Below are positions 1 through 6,836 of a stretch of 8,677 nt of DNA, piece after piece. Numbering within the stretch: position 1 is the stretch's first letter; each line of letters begins with the position of its first letter. The notes under the pieces are model-generated. The model saw only the letters and a program-made list of their open reading frames with translations, ran no database searches and was not told where the DNA came from. Location of the stretch: contig DKMQ01000078.1 of the NCBI GenBank assembly GCA_002470565.1, positions 1 through 8,677 on the forward strand. Reading direction: 5' to 3'. The translations under genes and the position numbers were made by a program. The stretch comes from Oceanospirillaceae bacterium UBA7410. GTDB lineage: Bacteria > Pseudomonadota > Gammaproteobacteria > Pseudomonadales > Balneatricaceae.

Positions 1-1
1 A

Positions 2-44
2 GTTAATCAAATCTGCAATATAATCTAATTTAGATATATCTAAT
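2..44 (+). repeat. Left inverted promoter/operator repeat (upstream of sqr)
   Basis: Read on the minus strand, 5368-5421 repeats this block base for base except for one extra 11-bp unit there. The block begins with GTTAATCAAATCTGC (2-16), continues with an AT-rich stretch and ends with the 14-bp palindrome at 30-43. Identity stops at position 45, so the conserved unit is a regulatory region and not part of a gene. It starts almost at the window edge, so similarity further left cannot be judged. Confidence 0.9.
30..43. promoter_or_regulatory. Palindromic operator TTAGATATATCTAA, sqr copy
   Basis: This is a perfect 14-bp palindrome, identical to 5369-5382. A possible -10 element, TACTAT (44-49), follows directly. 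A related half-site, TTTAGATATA, recurs at 75-84. Dimeric repressors of the ArsR type (BigR, SqrR) control sqr genes in other proteobacteria and bind AT-rich dyads over promoters. That such a protein acts here is inference, since no regulator gene is in the window. Confidence 0.65.
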
Positions 45-58
45 ACTATCTTTTTCTA

Positions 59-86
59 TTGAAAATATATATCATTTAGATATAAG
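59..86 (+). promoter_or_regulatory. Candidate sigma-70 promoter for sqr
   Basis: TTGAAA (59-64) and TATAAG (81-86) are separated by 16 bp, a fair match to -35 and -10 elements. The partial operator half-site at 75-84 overlaps the -10. The alternative is a start near position 55 from TACTAT at 44-49, which would match the layout of the cytochrome c promoter. The sequence alone does not decide between them. Confidence 0.4.
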
Positions 87-142
87 CTTATTCCTAGATT
101 TAATTCAAAAAAAGTAGCCATCCAAAAAGAAAGGATTCTATC

Positions 143-1372
143 ATGCAAAAAATCAACTGTGATGTCTGTATCGTTGGTGCAGGTGCAGCAGGTATCGCTG
201 TAGCCAGCAGTCTACTGAAGCGTCAACCCAAGCTCAAAATCACCATAGTCGACCCATCACAAACACACGCTTATCAGCCAGGCTGGACCCTTGTAGGGGC
301 GGGTATTTTTACGCCACAGCAGACGATACGCAAAATGCACAAGGTGATCCCAAAAGGGGTTATATGGATACAACAATCTGCGCTAAAGTTTAACGCTGAA
401 GAAAATACGTTAATTTTAGATAACCAGGACAGTGTTGAGTATCGTGCCTTGGTTGTAGCTCCTGGATTGAAACTCGACTTTGACGCAATTGAAGGCCTCA
501 GTGAAACCTTAGGAAAACATGGAGTCACTTCTAATTATCGTTTTGATCTAGCGCCTTATACGTGGAAACTAGTTCAGCAACTTAAGCGCGGTACGGCATT
601 ATTCACCCAGCCACCGATGCCTATTAAGTGCGCAGGAGCACCTCAAAAAGCACTATACTTGTCTTCCGACTGGTGGCAACAGCAAGGCCTACAAACAAGT
701 ATAAATGTGTCATTTCATAACGCAGGTGGCGCACTGTTCGGGGTACCGGCCTACGTTCCAGCACTAATGGACACTGTAAATGACTATGACATTAATTTAC
801 AGCTTAATAGCCAGCTGGTAAAAGTAGATGGGGCCAGCCAGACTGCCACTTTCAACCTTATAAAAGATGGTGCTGTAGTAGGCCAAGAAAGCATAGTCTT
901 TGACATGCTGCACGTTTGCCCACCACAAACGGCTCATGATTTTATGCACGGACAACCCATAGTAGATGCGGCTGGCTGGGTTGACGTTAAGCCTGATACA
1001 CTTCAAAACCCTTATTATCATAATGTGTTTGGCCTAGGCGATGGCGCAAATACGCCAAATGCCAAAACAGCGGCTGCAGTCCGTATGCAAGCACCCGTAG
1101 TGGCACTAAATGTGATTAGCCACTTGGCCCAGCAACCTCTGACTGCCAGTTACGATGGTTACGGCTCTTGCCCCCTCACCGTATCCCGCAACAAAATAGT
1201 ACTAGCCGAATTTGGCTATGGAGGCAAGCTATTACCCTCGTTTCCAAAATGGCTGCTTGATGGAACACGACCTACACGAAGGGCTTGGTGGTTAAAAACC
1301 AAAGTTTTGCCTTCTATCTATTGGAACGTCATGCTCAAAGGAAGAGAATGGTTAACAAACCCCTATAAGTAA
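143..1372 (+). CDS. sqr: Sulfide:quinone oxidoreductase, type II
   Basis: This FAD flavoprotein is expected to oxidise sulfide to sulfane sulfur and pass electrons to membrane quinone. The 409-residue protein has the dinucleotide-binding GAGAAG at residues 12-17. The two redox cysteines are Cys163 (in PIKCAGAPQK) and Cys343 (in GSCPLTVSRNK). The second FAD motif is NVFGLGDGANTPNAKTAAA, residues 294-312. These surroundings match the mitochondrial SQOR-like type II group, which works with two cysteines. The C-terminus is rich in Trp and basic residues (370-409), as expected of a membrane-attached monotopic protein. AAGG at 131-134, eight bases before the ATG, supports the start. The gene leads a probable operon with cydAB (105-bp gap), pairing sulfide oxidation with an oxidase class that resists sulfide. 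Persulfide acceptor and physiological role (detoxification or energy) are not visible. Confidence 0.93.
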   Translation: MQKINCDVCIVGAGAAGIAVASSLLKRQPKLKITIVDPSQTHAYQPGWTLVGAGIFTPQQTIRKMHKVIPKGVIWIQQSALKFNAEENTLILDNQDSVEYRALVVAPGLKLDFDAIEGLSETLGKHGVTSNYRFDLAPYTWKLVQQLKRGTALFTQPPMPIKCAGAPQKALYLSSDWWQQQGLQTSINVSFHNAGGALFGVPAYVPALMDTVNDYDINLQLNSQLVKVDGASQTATFNLIKDGAVVGQESIVFDMLHVCPPQTAHDFMHGQPIVDAAGWVDVKPDTLQNPYYHNVFGLGDGANTPNAKTAAAVRMQAPVVALNVISHLAQQPLTASYDGYGSCPLTVSRNKIVLAEFGYGGKLLPSFPKWLLDGTRPTRRAWWLKTKVLPSIYWNVMLKGREWLTNPYK

Positions 1373-1477
1373 TGTAGGCCGCTGGCTCTAATTCATTTGG
1401 CAACTGACCTACGCTTTAGAGGTAAGTCTATTTTAGTTTAGCTTAAGTCAATTATTCATTTTTTATTGTAGGTTTCC

Positions 1478-2863
1478 ATGGAATCAGAATTACTTAATAC
1501 ATTAGCTCTGTCGCGCATTCAGTTTGCTGCCAACATCAGCTTTCACATATTATTTCCAACCATCACTATTGGCCTTGGTTGGTTGTTGTTTTATTTTAAA
1601 TTACGTTTTGAAATCAGCCAGCATCCAGTTTGGATGCGTATTTATCGTTTTTGGGTGAAGATATTTGCACTCACCTTTGCGATAGGTGTCGTCACTGGAA
1701 TTACAATGTCATTTCAGTTTGGCACTAACTGGCCTGGATTCATGGAAAAAGTAGGTAACATCGCAGGGCCTTTATTAGGCTATGAAGTTATGTCAGCATT
1801 TTTCCTTGAAGCGACATTTTTAGGCGTAATGTTATTTGGTATTCACAGGGTGCCTAGCAAAGTGCACACCCTAGCCACTTTGATTGTAGCCATAGGTACC
1901 AGCCTATCTGCTTTTTGGATTATTGCTCTTAACTCGTGGATGCATACACCCGCCGGATTCGTCATGGAGAACGGAGTGGCGATGCCAACAGATTGGATCG
2001 CTATTATATTTAACCCATCCATGCCCTATCGCTTAGGCCACATGATGCTGGCTTCATTTTTGACCGCTAGCTTTTTAATAGCTGGAGTCTCAGCTTACCG
2101 TATATTAAAAGGAGACTTGAAATCCGCACCTAAGCTTGCCCTTAAACAGTCTCTTCCTTTGGCTGCATTCTTAATTGTGGTGCAAATAGCTGTGGGGGAT
2201 ATGCATGGCATCAATACGCTTAAGTATCAGCCAGCCAAAATAGCAGCGATGGAAGCTGTTTGGCACACAGAACAAGGTGCACCTTTGGTGCTTTTTGCCT
2301 GGCCCAATGAGGATACTCAGCGCAATGATTATGAAATTTCCATACCTTACGGTGCCAGCCTAATATTAACCCATGAACTAGACGGTGAAATACAAGGAAT
2401 TTCAAGCTTTGGCGAAGACCGCCCTGCCGTAAAACCGTTATTTTTTGGGTTTCGTATCATGGTGGGTACTGGGCTGCTAATGTTAGTGGTAAGCTGGATA
2501 GGCGTGTGGTTGCTATGGCGCAGAGACACTTTGCCTCGGTGGATGTTACAAACCCTGGTTGGTATGACATTTTCTGGTTGGGTAGCAACTATTGCAGGCT
2601 GGTATGTCACAGAAATTGGACGTCAGCCATGGCTGGTCCAAGGGGTACTAAAAACCAGCGATGCCGTTACAACTATTGCCAGCCACAATGTAGCCCTATC
2701 TTTAGCAATGTACCTAGGTGTCTACATCATCTTGATGGCAGCCTATCTACACACTTTATTTAATCTAGCACGCAAAGCGATTGTGGTGGATGAATATGAG
2801 ACTGGCAACTTAACAGACGTTGCTTTAGCCGATGCAGCTTCTAGGGAGAATCGCCATGTTTGA
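1478..2863 (+). CDS. cydA: Cytochrome bd quinol oxidase subunit I, short Q-loop (CIO type)
   Basis: This is the haem-bearing subunit that oxidises quinol and reduces oxygen to water in the cytoplasmic membrane. Expected ligands are present in 461 residues: His23 and His188 (haem ligands), Glu103 and Glu111 (GYEVMSAFFLEATFLG), Lys254 and Glu259 (QPAKIAAMEA, quinol site), Arg326/Met328 (FRIMVG, haem b558) and GRQPW at 381-385. Lys254 to Met328 is 74 residues; the matching pair in E. coli CydA, Lys252 to Met393, is 141 apart. The Q-loop is therefore the short form typical of cyanide-insensitive oxidases (CioA). TAGG shortly before the ATG is a weak ribosome site. The 105-bp gap after sqr contains no clear terminator, so cotranscription is likely. 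Oxidases of this class are known to keep working in sulfide, which fits the neighbour. Confidence 0.96.
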   Translation: MESELLNTLALSRIQFAANISFHILFPTITIGLGWLLFYFKLRFEISQHPVWMRIYRFWVKIFALTFAIGVVTGITMSFQFGTNWPGFMEKVGNIAGPLLGYEVMSAFFLEATFLGVMLFGIHRVPSKVHTLATLIVAIGTSLSAFWIIALNSWMHTPAGFVMENGVAMPTDWIAIIFNPSMPYRLGHMMLASFLTASFLIAGVSAYRILKGDLKSAPKLALKQSLPLAAFLIVVQIAVGDMHGINTLKYQPAKIAAMEAVWHTEQGAPLVLFAWPNEDTQRNDYEISIPYGASLILTHELDGEIQGISSFGEDRPAVKPLFFGFRIMVGTGLLMLVVSWIGVWLLWRRDTLPRWMLQTLVGMTFSGWVATIAGWYVTEIGRQPWLVQGVLKTSDAVTTIASHNVALSLAMYLGVYIILMAAYLHTLFNLARKAIVVDEYETGNLTDVALADAASRENRHV

Positions 2864-3854
2864 TGATGCACAATTGCCACTTGTGTTTTTGGGGCTTATG
2901 GCATTTTCTGTATTAGTTTATGCCATCCTAGACGGGTTTGATCTAGGTGTTGGTATTTTGTTGCCTATGGATAACAAACAGCAAAGGGATAGAATGGTCG
3001 CCTCTATTGGGCCATTCTGGGATGCAAACGAAACATGGTTAGTATTAGCCGTGGGCATTTTACTCATTGCATTTCCTCAGGCCCATAGCTTAATTCTTAG
3101 GGAACTATACATTCCTGCCGCCTTTATGCTTATTGGACTCATTGTGCGGGGGGTGTCTTTTGACTTTAGGGTAAAAGCCGTTACACGCTTTCAACGCAGT
3201 TGGGACTGGGCCTTTAAGTTGGGATCATTATTTGTGGCCCTGAGCCAAGGCTATATGCTTGGCCGCTATGTTTTGGGATTTGACCAACAAGCTGTTGCAT
3301 ATGGCTTCGCAGTTTTAAGTGCTATGGGCGTTGCAGCTGCCTATACTTATATTGGCGGCGCTTGGTTGGTTATGAAAACTACTGGGCCATTACAATTGCG
3401 TGCCAGTATTTGGACTAGACGGGCAGGCTGGGTGGCTGCTGCAGGTATTGCTTTGGTCAGCATAGCGAATGTTAGTTTAAGCCCAACTGTAGCGGCACGT
3501 TGGCTTACTATGCCTAATGCTATTTTATTATTTCCACTACCAGTGCTAAGTGGCGCTATCGTTGTTTTTATTGATTACTATTTACGTAATCAGCCTCATG
3601 CTGAGGATTTTGGTCATAGCCTACCGTTTTTTTTCATAGCTCTGCTATTTAGCTTAAGCTTTATTGGTCTTGGCTACAGCTATTTTCCTTACGTTGTCCC
3701 ACATGTGTTACTTGCAACCGAAGGAGCATCTGCGCCTGTTTCTTTGAGGTTTATTCTTACGGGTATAATCATTATCATGCCAACAATTTTACTTTACACC
3801 GCTTTCACATATCGTGTCTTTTGGGGCAAAGCCACTGATTTGACCTACCATTAA
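2856..3854 (+). CDS. cydB: Cytochrome bd quinol oxidase subunit II
   Basis: This is the structural partner of CydA, an integral membrane protein of 332 residues. Family motifs are clear: LDGFDLGVG (25-33), GPFWDANETWLV (52-63, with the conserved Trp-Asp pair) and ELYIPAAFMLIGLIVRGVSFDFR further on, followed by repeated hydrophobic helices to the C-terminus. The start chosen is the ATG at 2856. AGGGAG (2843-2848) lies seven bases before it, and the resulting N-terminus MFDDAQLP aligns with the family. An in-frame ATG at 2832 would add eight unlikely residues. The gene overlaps the end of cydA by 8 bp, indicating translational coupling. No short cydX/cydS-like ORF with a ribosome site follows within the 350 bp to the next gene, so any third subunit must be encoded elsewhere. 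Confidence 0.95.
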   Translation: MFDDAQLPLVFLGLMAFSVLVYAILDGFDLGVGILLPMDNKQQRDRMVASIGPFWDANETWLVLAVGILLIAFPQAHSLILRELYIPAAFMLIGLIVRGVSFDFRVKAVTRFQRSWDWAFKLGSLFVALSQGYMLGRYVLGFDQQAVAYGFAVLSAMGVAAAYTYIGGAWLVMKTTGPLQLRASIWTRRAGWVAAAGIALVSIANVSLSPTVAARWLTMPNAILLFPLPVLSGAIVVFIDYYLRNQPHAEDFGHSLPFFFIALLFSLSFIGLGYSYFPYVVPHVLLATEGASAPVSLRFILTGIIIIMPTILLYTAFTYRVFWGKATDLTYH

Positions 3855-4204
3855 AAGCGAATTAACAAGCTTTTGCAGCCTACCAGCCCATTCAGCTACA
3901 TTAAAATAGATTAGTACACTTTGCCTAATAATATAATACAAGGTTACGTTATCGTAGAGTATTTATTTTCAATACAATACATTAAGGGTTAACTGAAAGA
4001 AGTTTTCTTTTAGTGGGCCAGAAGAAGCAACCCCTTTTAACCACCTAAGGTACTGCTTTGTTAAATAGATTGAAAATAAACTAAATAATGACCCTACCTA
4101 ATTGCTAAGTGGCTCAATAGCTCTTCAGGCCCCACAAGATGAAACCTCTTATTTCCTCTGCAATGCAGTGGTCAACTAAATTTGGTCACAAGTTAAGCGA
4201 GTTC
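3855..4204. other. Gene-free spacer between convergent operons
   Basis: These 350 bases separate the ends of cydB and the b561 gene. No credible ORF was found. The content is AT-rich, with a nested set of inverted repeats at 3962-4080 (separate entry) and a small palindrome CTGCAATGCAG at 4158-4168. The likely role is termination of both convergent transcripts, although no classical GC-rich hairpin with a U-run is present. Confidence 0.6.
3962..4080. repeat. Nested inverted repeats, possible bidirectional terminator
   Basis: The outer arms are a perfect 12-bp inverted repeat, TTTATTTTCAAT (3962-3973) and ATTGAAAATAAA (4069-4080). Inside lie GGTTAA (3987-3992) with TTAACC (4037-4042), and inside those AAAGAA (3996-4001) with TTCTTT (4005-4010), followed by a T-rich stretch. 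Three nested dyads could fold into one long stem in RNA from either strand. A terminator function is inferred from position between convergent genes. Confidence 0.45.
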
Positions 4205-4747
4205 TTACAGTCCGTCTTTGTTTGGCTTAAACATACTGCTGAGCACACCATCCTTGTCCATTAAAACGTGCTTTAGTGCGCCTAACACATGTAATACAAG
4301 CAGCGGTATCCATAAGTGTGAAAACAACTCATGCATCACCTCTAGCGTTTGTGCTAAGACTTCGTTGGTAGTCATAAAACTAGGTATGATTAAGCTGCCA
4401 ATCACTAAATCTTTACCTTTTGCCCAGGGCAGCGCAGTGCCAGTTAACACAGCACCTGCTATACACACTAACAAGCCAATTTTCACAATTTTAGCCAATA
4501 ACTCCAGCGACCAATGTTGCGGCGGCGTAGCTGCAAAACCTTGCTTGTAGCGCCACGCAACACGAAGTAATAAAGGCACGCCTAAAACAACACCCCAAAA
4601 CACATGGCTGTGCATTAGTTCGCCGCGCAGCTCAGAGGTTGCTTCAGCCATCTGCTCACCATTGATAAATAGATAAACCAATGCAGCTGCTGTAAACCAA
4701 TGTATGATGATAGAGGCCAATTTATAGCCTTGTAGTTGACTGTTCAT
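4205..4747 (-). CDS. Cytochrome b561 family protein (four-helix dihaem b)
   Basis: This small integral membrane protein is expected to carry two b haems and move electrons between quinol and a partner outside the membrane. In the 180-residue form, the first helix carries His16 (IIIHWF), the second His46/His48 (ELMHSHVFWGVVLG) and the fourth His139 and His153 (VMHELFSH, LLVLHVLGALKH). Four hydrophobic segments and the overall length match bacterial CybB/YceJ-type proteins. The ATG at 4747 is preferred because MNSQLQGYKLASIIIHW matches the family N-terminus and a weak GAG lies before it. An in-frame ATG at 4780 has no ribosome site and adds eleven residues. It lies 170 bp downstream of the c-type cytochrome gene on the same strand, so the two probably share an operon. 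The physiological donor or acceptor is unknown. Confidence 0.88.
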   Translation of the reverse strand: MNSQLQGYKLASIIIHWFTAAALVYLFINGEQMAEATSELRGELMHSHVFWGVVLGVPLLLRVAWRYKQGFAATPPQHWSLELLAKIVKIGLLVCIAGAVLTGTALPWAKGKDLVIGSLIIPSFMTTNEVLAQTLEVMHELFSHLWIPLLVLHVLGALKHVLMDKDGVLSSMFKPNKDGL

Positions 4748-4917
4748 TTGTATTTCTCGGGTAAACCTTAAATAGCACATGTGGTGACTGTAATATTCGT
4801 TCGAACTATTTCACCAGAAGCTATAAAACCTAACTTCCGGGAGAGAGTTTATTCTTTGCCAACGTATATAGTGCCAGACTCGAATCAGGACGCTAGTGCT
4901 TCTTTTTTGTTACTGTA

Positions 4918-5322
4918 TTAGTGATCGCCCTTGCTACCTTGGCCTTTTGGCTTTTTAAAATCTGACTTATACAAATACTCAGCAACAAGTCGAACTTGGT
5001 CTTCAGGATAGCCAAGTTTAGGCATCAGGCCAAACTTATCAACAGCGCCAGTCATTATGGCTTGATCTGCTTGAGGCTTGGCTACCCAATCCACTATGCG
5101 AGTTACAAACTCAACTTTACCTGGGTACATGTCCCTTGTGTGGTCTACCAAAGCAAACACAGGTGGTGCAATTGTAGCGGGTGGTGTTTTGACATGGCAA
5201 GCTGCACAAAGGGTATCGTAAAGCTGCTCCCCGCTTGGGTTGGTCGATGCACTGCCCATAGACATGGTGGACATTAGGGTCAGTGAAATAAGTGATCCGA
5301 TCAATAGATTACGTTGGCTCAT
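4918..5322 (-). CDS. Periplasmic monohaem c-type cytochrome (class I)
   Basis: This is an exported one-haem cytochrome of 134 residues. A signal peptide covers about residues 1-26 (basic start, hydrophobic core, cleavage near GSAS). The haem-binding CAACH is at 39-43. The sixth ligand is probably Met100 in the sequence FGLMPKLGYPEDQ, followed by a typical C-terminal helix (VRLVAEYLY) and a charged Lys/Gly tail. The start is fixed by GAGGAG (5328-5333), five bases before the ATG. The first gene of the minus-strand operon, it is transcribed from a promoter whose upstream half repeats that of sqr, so it is probably induced with sqr-cydAB. A role as electron carrier for the neighbouring cytochrome b561 is inference. 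The exact cytochrome subfamily is not identified. Confidence 0.92.
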   Translation of the reverse strand: MSQRNLLIGSLISLTLMSTMSMGSASTNPSGEQLYDTLCAACHVKTPPATIAPPVFALVDHTRDMYPGKVEFVTRIVDWVAKPQADQAIMTGAVDKFGLMPKLGYPEDQVRLVAEYLYKSDFKKPKGQGSKGDH

Positions 5323-5360
5323 AATAACTCCTCAAATAGTTATAACATCTTTAAAAAGCG

Positions 5361-5366
5361 ATTATA
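5361..5366 (-). promoter_or_regulatory. -10 element of the cytochrome c operon
   Basis: Read on the minus strand this is a perfect TATAAT, about 38 bp upstream of the start codon. The operator palindrome sits only two bases upstream and fills the spacer. No TTGACA-like hexamer is found at the correct distance; the bases there resemble ATCTAA. The promoter may therefore need an activator, or be weak with repression at the palindrome. Confidence 0.6.
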
Positions 5367-5367
5367 C

Positions 5368-5421
5368 ATTAGATATATCTAAATTAGATTATATTTACAT
5401 TATATTGCAGATTTGATTAAC
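5368..5421 (-). repeat. Right inverted promoter/operator repeat (upstream of cytochrome c)
   Basis: This is the reverse complement of 2-44. It differs only by one extra 11-bp unit: TAGATTATATT (5385-5395) and TACATTATATT (5396-5406) stand in tandem with a single mismatch, whereas the sqr copy has one unit. The extra unit moves the outer block (5407-5421) by about one helical turn from the palindrome, keeping it on the same face of the DNA. Confidence 0.9.
5369..5382. promoter_or_regulatory. Palindromic operator TTAGATATATCTAA, cytochrome c copy
   Basis: This perfect 14-bp palindrome is identical to the one at 30-43. It lies directly between the -35 region and the TATAAT at 5361-5366, a classic place for repressor binding. 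The identity of the binding protein is not shown. Confidence 0.68.
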
Positions 5422-6378
5422 CTAAACAGCAGCTAAATGACTTTTAATGGGATGGAAAAGCAATACTTATGTAGCTAGGTCAGTCTATATTTCACCAGAA
5501 ATGGCTGGTCATACTATTAGATAGCAAAGCGTATGGCGCCAAAGAGGTCAAAGGTTAACGCTAGACACCACTTAAAGAGCAAAGTTTCTCTTTTGTGTCT
5601 GAGGGGCAGCTACAGATAACAGCCGAACTTCAATTCCTCCTATGTTTATTTTATTACGAAAGTCGTACTATTCTTCAGCTGTGCATCACAAGGTAATAAC
5701 ACAGTCCCACAGATGGATCCCAAGTAGCGTTAGTCCATCGGGATCTGTGGTGTGACTTTGTCTCAAGAACACATTAGTTACACCCTGGTATATGGGGTAC
5801 CTGAATAACTTCAACACCCCCAGATCCACCAACCAGCCCAGCAAATACCAAAGGTTAGACAGGTAATAACCACCATCAGAACTACCCCTGAGGCTCCATA
5901 CAAGCCTCCTGAGGGACGCTATAACACTAACCAAAGCAAGTGCATGAGGGGTATGAATTAAGGTGTAAGAGCTAATTCGGGGTTAAGGGGTCCATCATTA
6001 AGTCTAGGAATATCAATAAGTTAGATACTGCAACTATAAACCCCTCCCTCAGGATCTATTGAGCTTCCTGAGACCCATATCTAGTCTGTCGGTTATGCCA
6101 TACATTAAGCTTAAACAGCTTCTGCACTGCTCAATAGAGCCTGCTGAACGTGTTGACGGTTAGTGGGTCTTGCCGTGTGTGAGGTCATGTAGTTATCACA
6201 GAAGTTGGGTGGTGTGAGGGGCTATGGGTATTGGGAGATTATTAATACAAACCAAGAAGATGTAGACCACAGGTATGCACCAATTTAATCCTCTTGACCA
6301 TGAGGAGAGTCACTGATATCGTTGTATCTGCATGTATATGGGCGCTTCTGAGACATCCCTTAGGACTCGAAGTAGGGC

Positions 6379-6397
6379 ACTGGTACCACGCACATTG
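6379..6397 (+). repeat. Terminator-associated block, copy 1
   Basis: ACTGGTACCACGCACATTG matches 8430-8448 at 18 of 19 positions. It contains the palindrome TGGTACCA and stands immediately before a plus-strand terminator in both places. Nothing in known rRNA or tRNA ends matches it convincingly. Confidence 0.8.
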
Positions 6398-6434
6398 AAA
6401 GCCTCATGATACGCATAATACATGGGGCTTTTTT
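6398..6434 (+). terminator. Rho-independent terminator (plus strand)
   Basis: AAAGCCTCATG (6398-6408) pairs with CATGGGGCTTT (6421-6431) over 11 positions, including one G-U pair. The loop is 12 nt and a run of six T (6429-6434) follows. It terminates rightward transcription, yet no protein gene lies upstream on that strand, so the transcript it ends must be untranslated or very long. ATGCCTG follows the T-run, as at 8487-8493. Confidence 0.82.
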
Positions 6435-6450
6435 ATGCCTGAAGCATTAG

Positions 6451-6474
6451 TTCCTTGAAAACTTCCTTGAAAAC
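6451..6474. repeat. Tandem 12-bp repeat
   Basis: TTCCTTGAAAAC occurs twice in direct succession with no mismatch (6451-6462 and 6463-6474). It has the look of a recent slippage duplication. No function is suggested by its position in the non-coding stretch. Confidence 0.85.
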
Positions 6475-6724
6475 ATTTGCAACCATAATGCCAAACCAAG
6501 AGCAAAACTCATGGGGTGGGGGCAGGACACTGCTCAGCTTTAACTGTAGGTGCTTCAGAGACACATCAGAAGCCAATTCTAAAAAAATAATTTAGGGCCA
6601 TCATAGGCAGCTGCAGGTAGCCTGAGGCGCCCTCAAAGACACTCTATAACGATCAACATTGCCCTGACCAACTGACTATACTGAAGAAAGCTCAACTTCC
6701 CCATTTCTATGTATTGTGCCCTGT

Positions 6725-6737
6725 AGGGGTAACCCCT
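6725..6737. promoter_or_regulatory. Dyad AGGGGT-A-ACCCCT upstream of the FAS1 gene
   Basis: Two perfect 6-bp arms surround a single base, about 195 bp before the FAS1 start codon. The compact symmetry suggests a protein-binding site rather than an RNA hairpin, since there is no room for a loop. No partner protein is known from the window. Confidence 0.3.
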
Positions 6738-6804
6738 TGCACAAAACGAGCACTATCCTTTCACTCCTTTGCTGTGCCTATACCCACCCTGACGCTTGAA
6801 TACT

Positions 6805-6836
6805 TATACTTATTTTGGCTAGATTGAGATCTAGCC
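6805..6836 (+). promoter_or_regulatory. Candidate FAS1 promoter with downstream dyad
   Basis: TATACT (6805-6810) is a good -10 candidate, although no clear -35 lies upstream. Just where transcription would start, GGCTAGAT (6817-6824) and ATCTAGCC (6829-6836) form a perfect 8-bp inverted repeat around four bases. It could be an operator or a stabilising 5' hairpin of the mRNA. An alternative promoter, TTGAAT (6796) with TAGATT (6820) at 18 bp, would overlap the dyad. Confidence 0.4.

Noticed and set aside
2832..2858. Earlier in-frame start for cydB
   Set aside because: The ATG at 2856 has AGGGAG at ideal spacing and gives the usual CydB N-terminus; the earlier ATG has no ribosome site.
4139..4264. 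Plus-strand 41-residue ORF as a possible bd oxidase accessory subunit
   Set aside because: It has no good ribosome site, does not resemble CydX/CydS, and its end overlaps the b561 gene in antisense.
4218..4550. 110-codon plus-strand reading frame
   Set aside because: It lies entirely antisense to the well-supported cytochrome b561 gene and shows no family resemblance.
4853..4877. Sigma-54 promoter for the b561 gene (TGGCAC and TTGGC on the minus strand)
   Set aside because: The spacing between the GG and GC elements is wrong for a sigma-54 site.
2..5421. Terminal inverted repeats of a transposon carrying the respiratory genes
   Set aside because: There is no transposase inside and the repeats contain promoter and palindromic operator sequence. 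They differ by an internal 11-bp unit and no target-site duplication can be seen. A duplicated control region explains them better.
5686..5934. 82-codon reading frame on the minus strand
   Set aside because: It has no ribosome site and no recognisable domain, and it spans two strong inverted repeats whose presence explains its odd composition.
6361..6391. tRNA-like 3' end (CTCGAA followed by CCA)
   Set aside because: No T-stem or acceptor pairing can be formed, and no anticodon or D arm lies upstream.
6360..6397. Degenerate 3' end of a 5S rRNA (AGTAGGGCACTG resemblance)
   Set aside because: The resemblance covers about a dozen bases, no partner for the closing helix lies 110-120 bases upstream, and the rest does not align.
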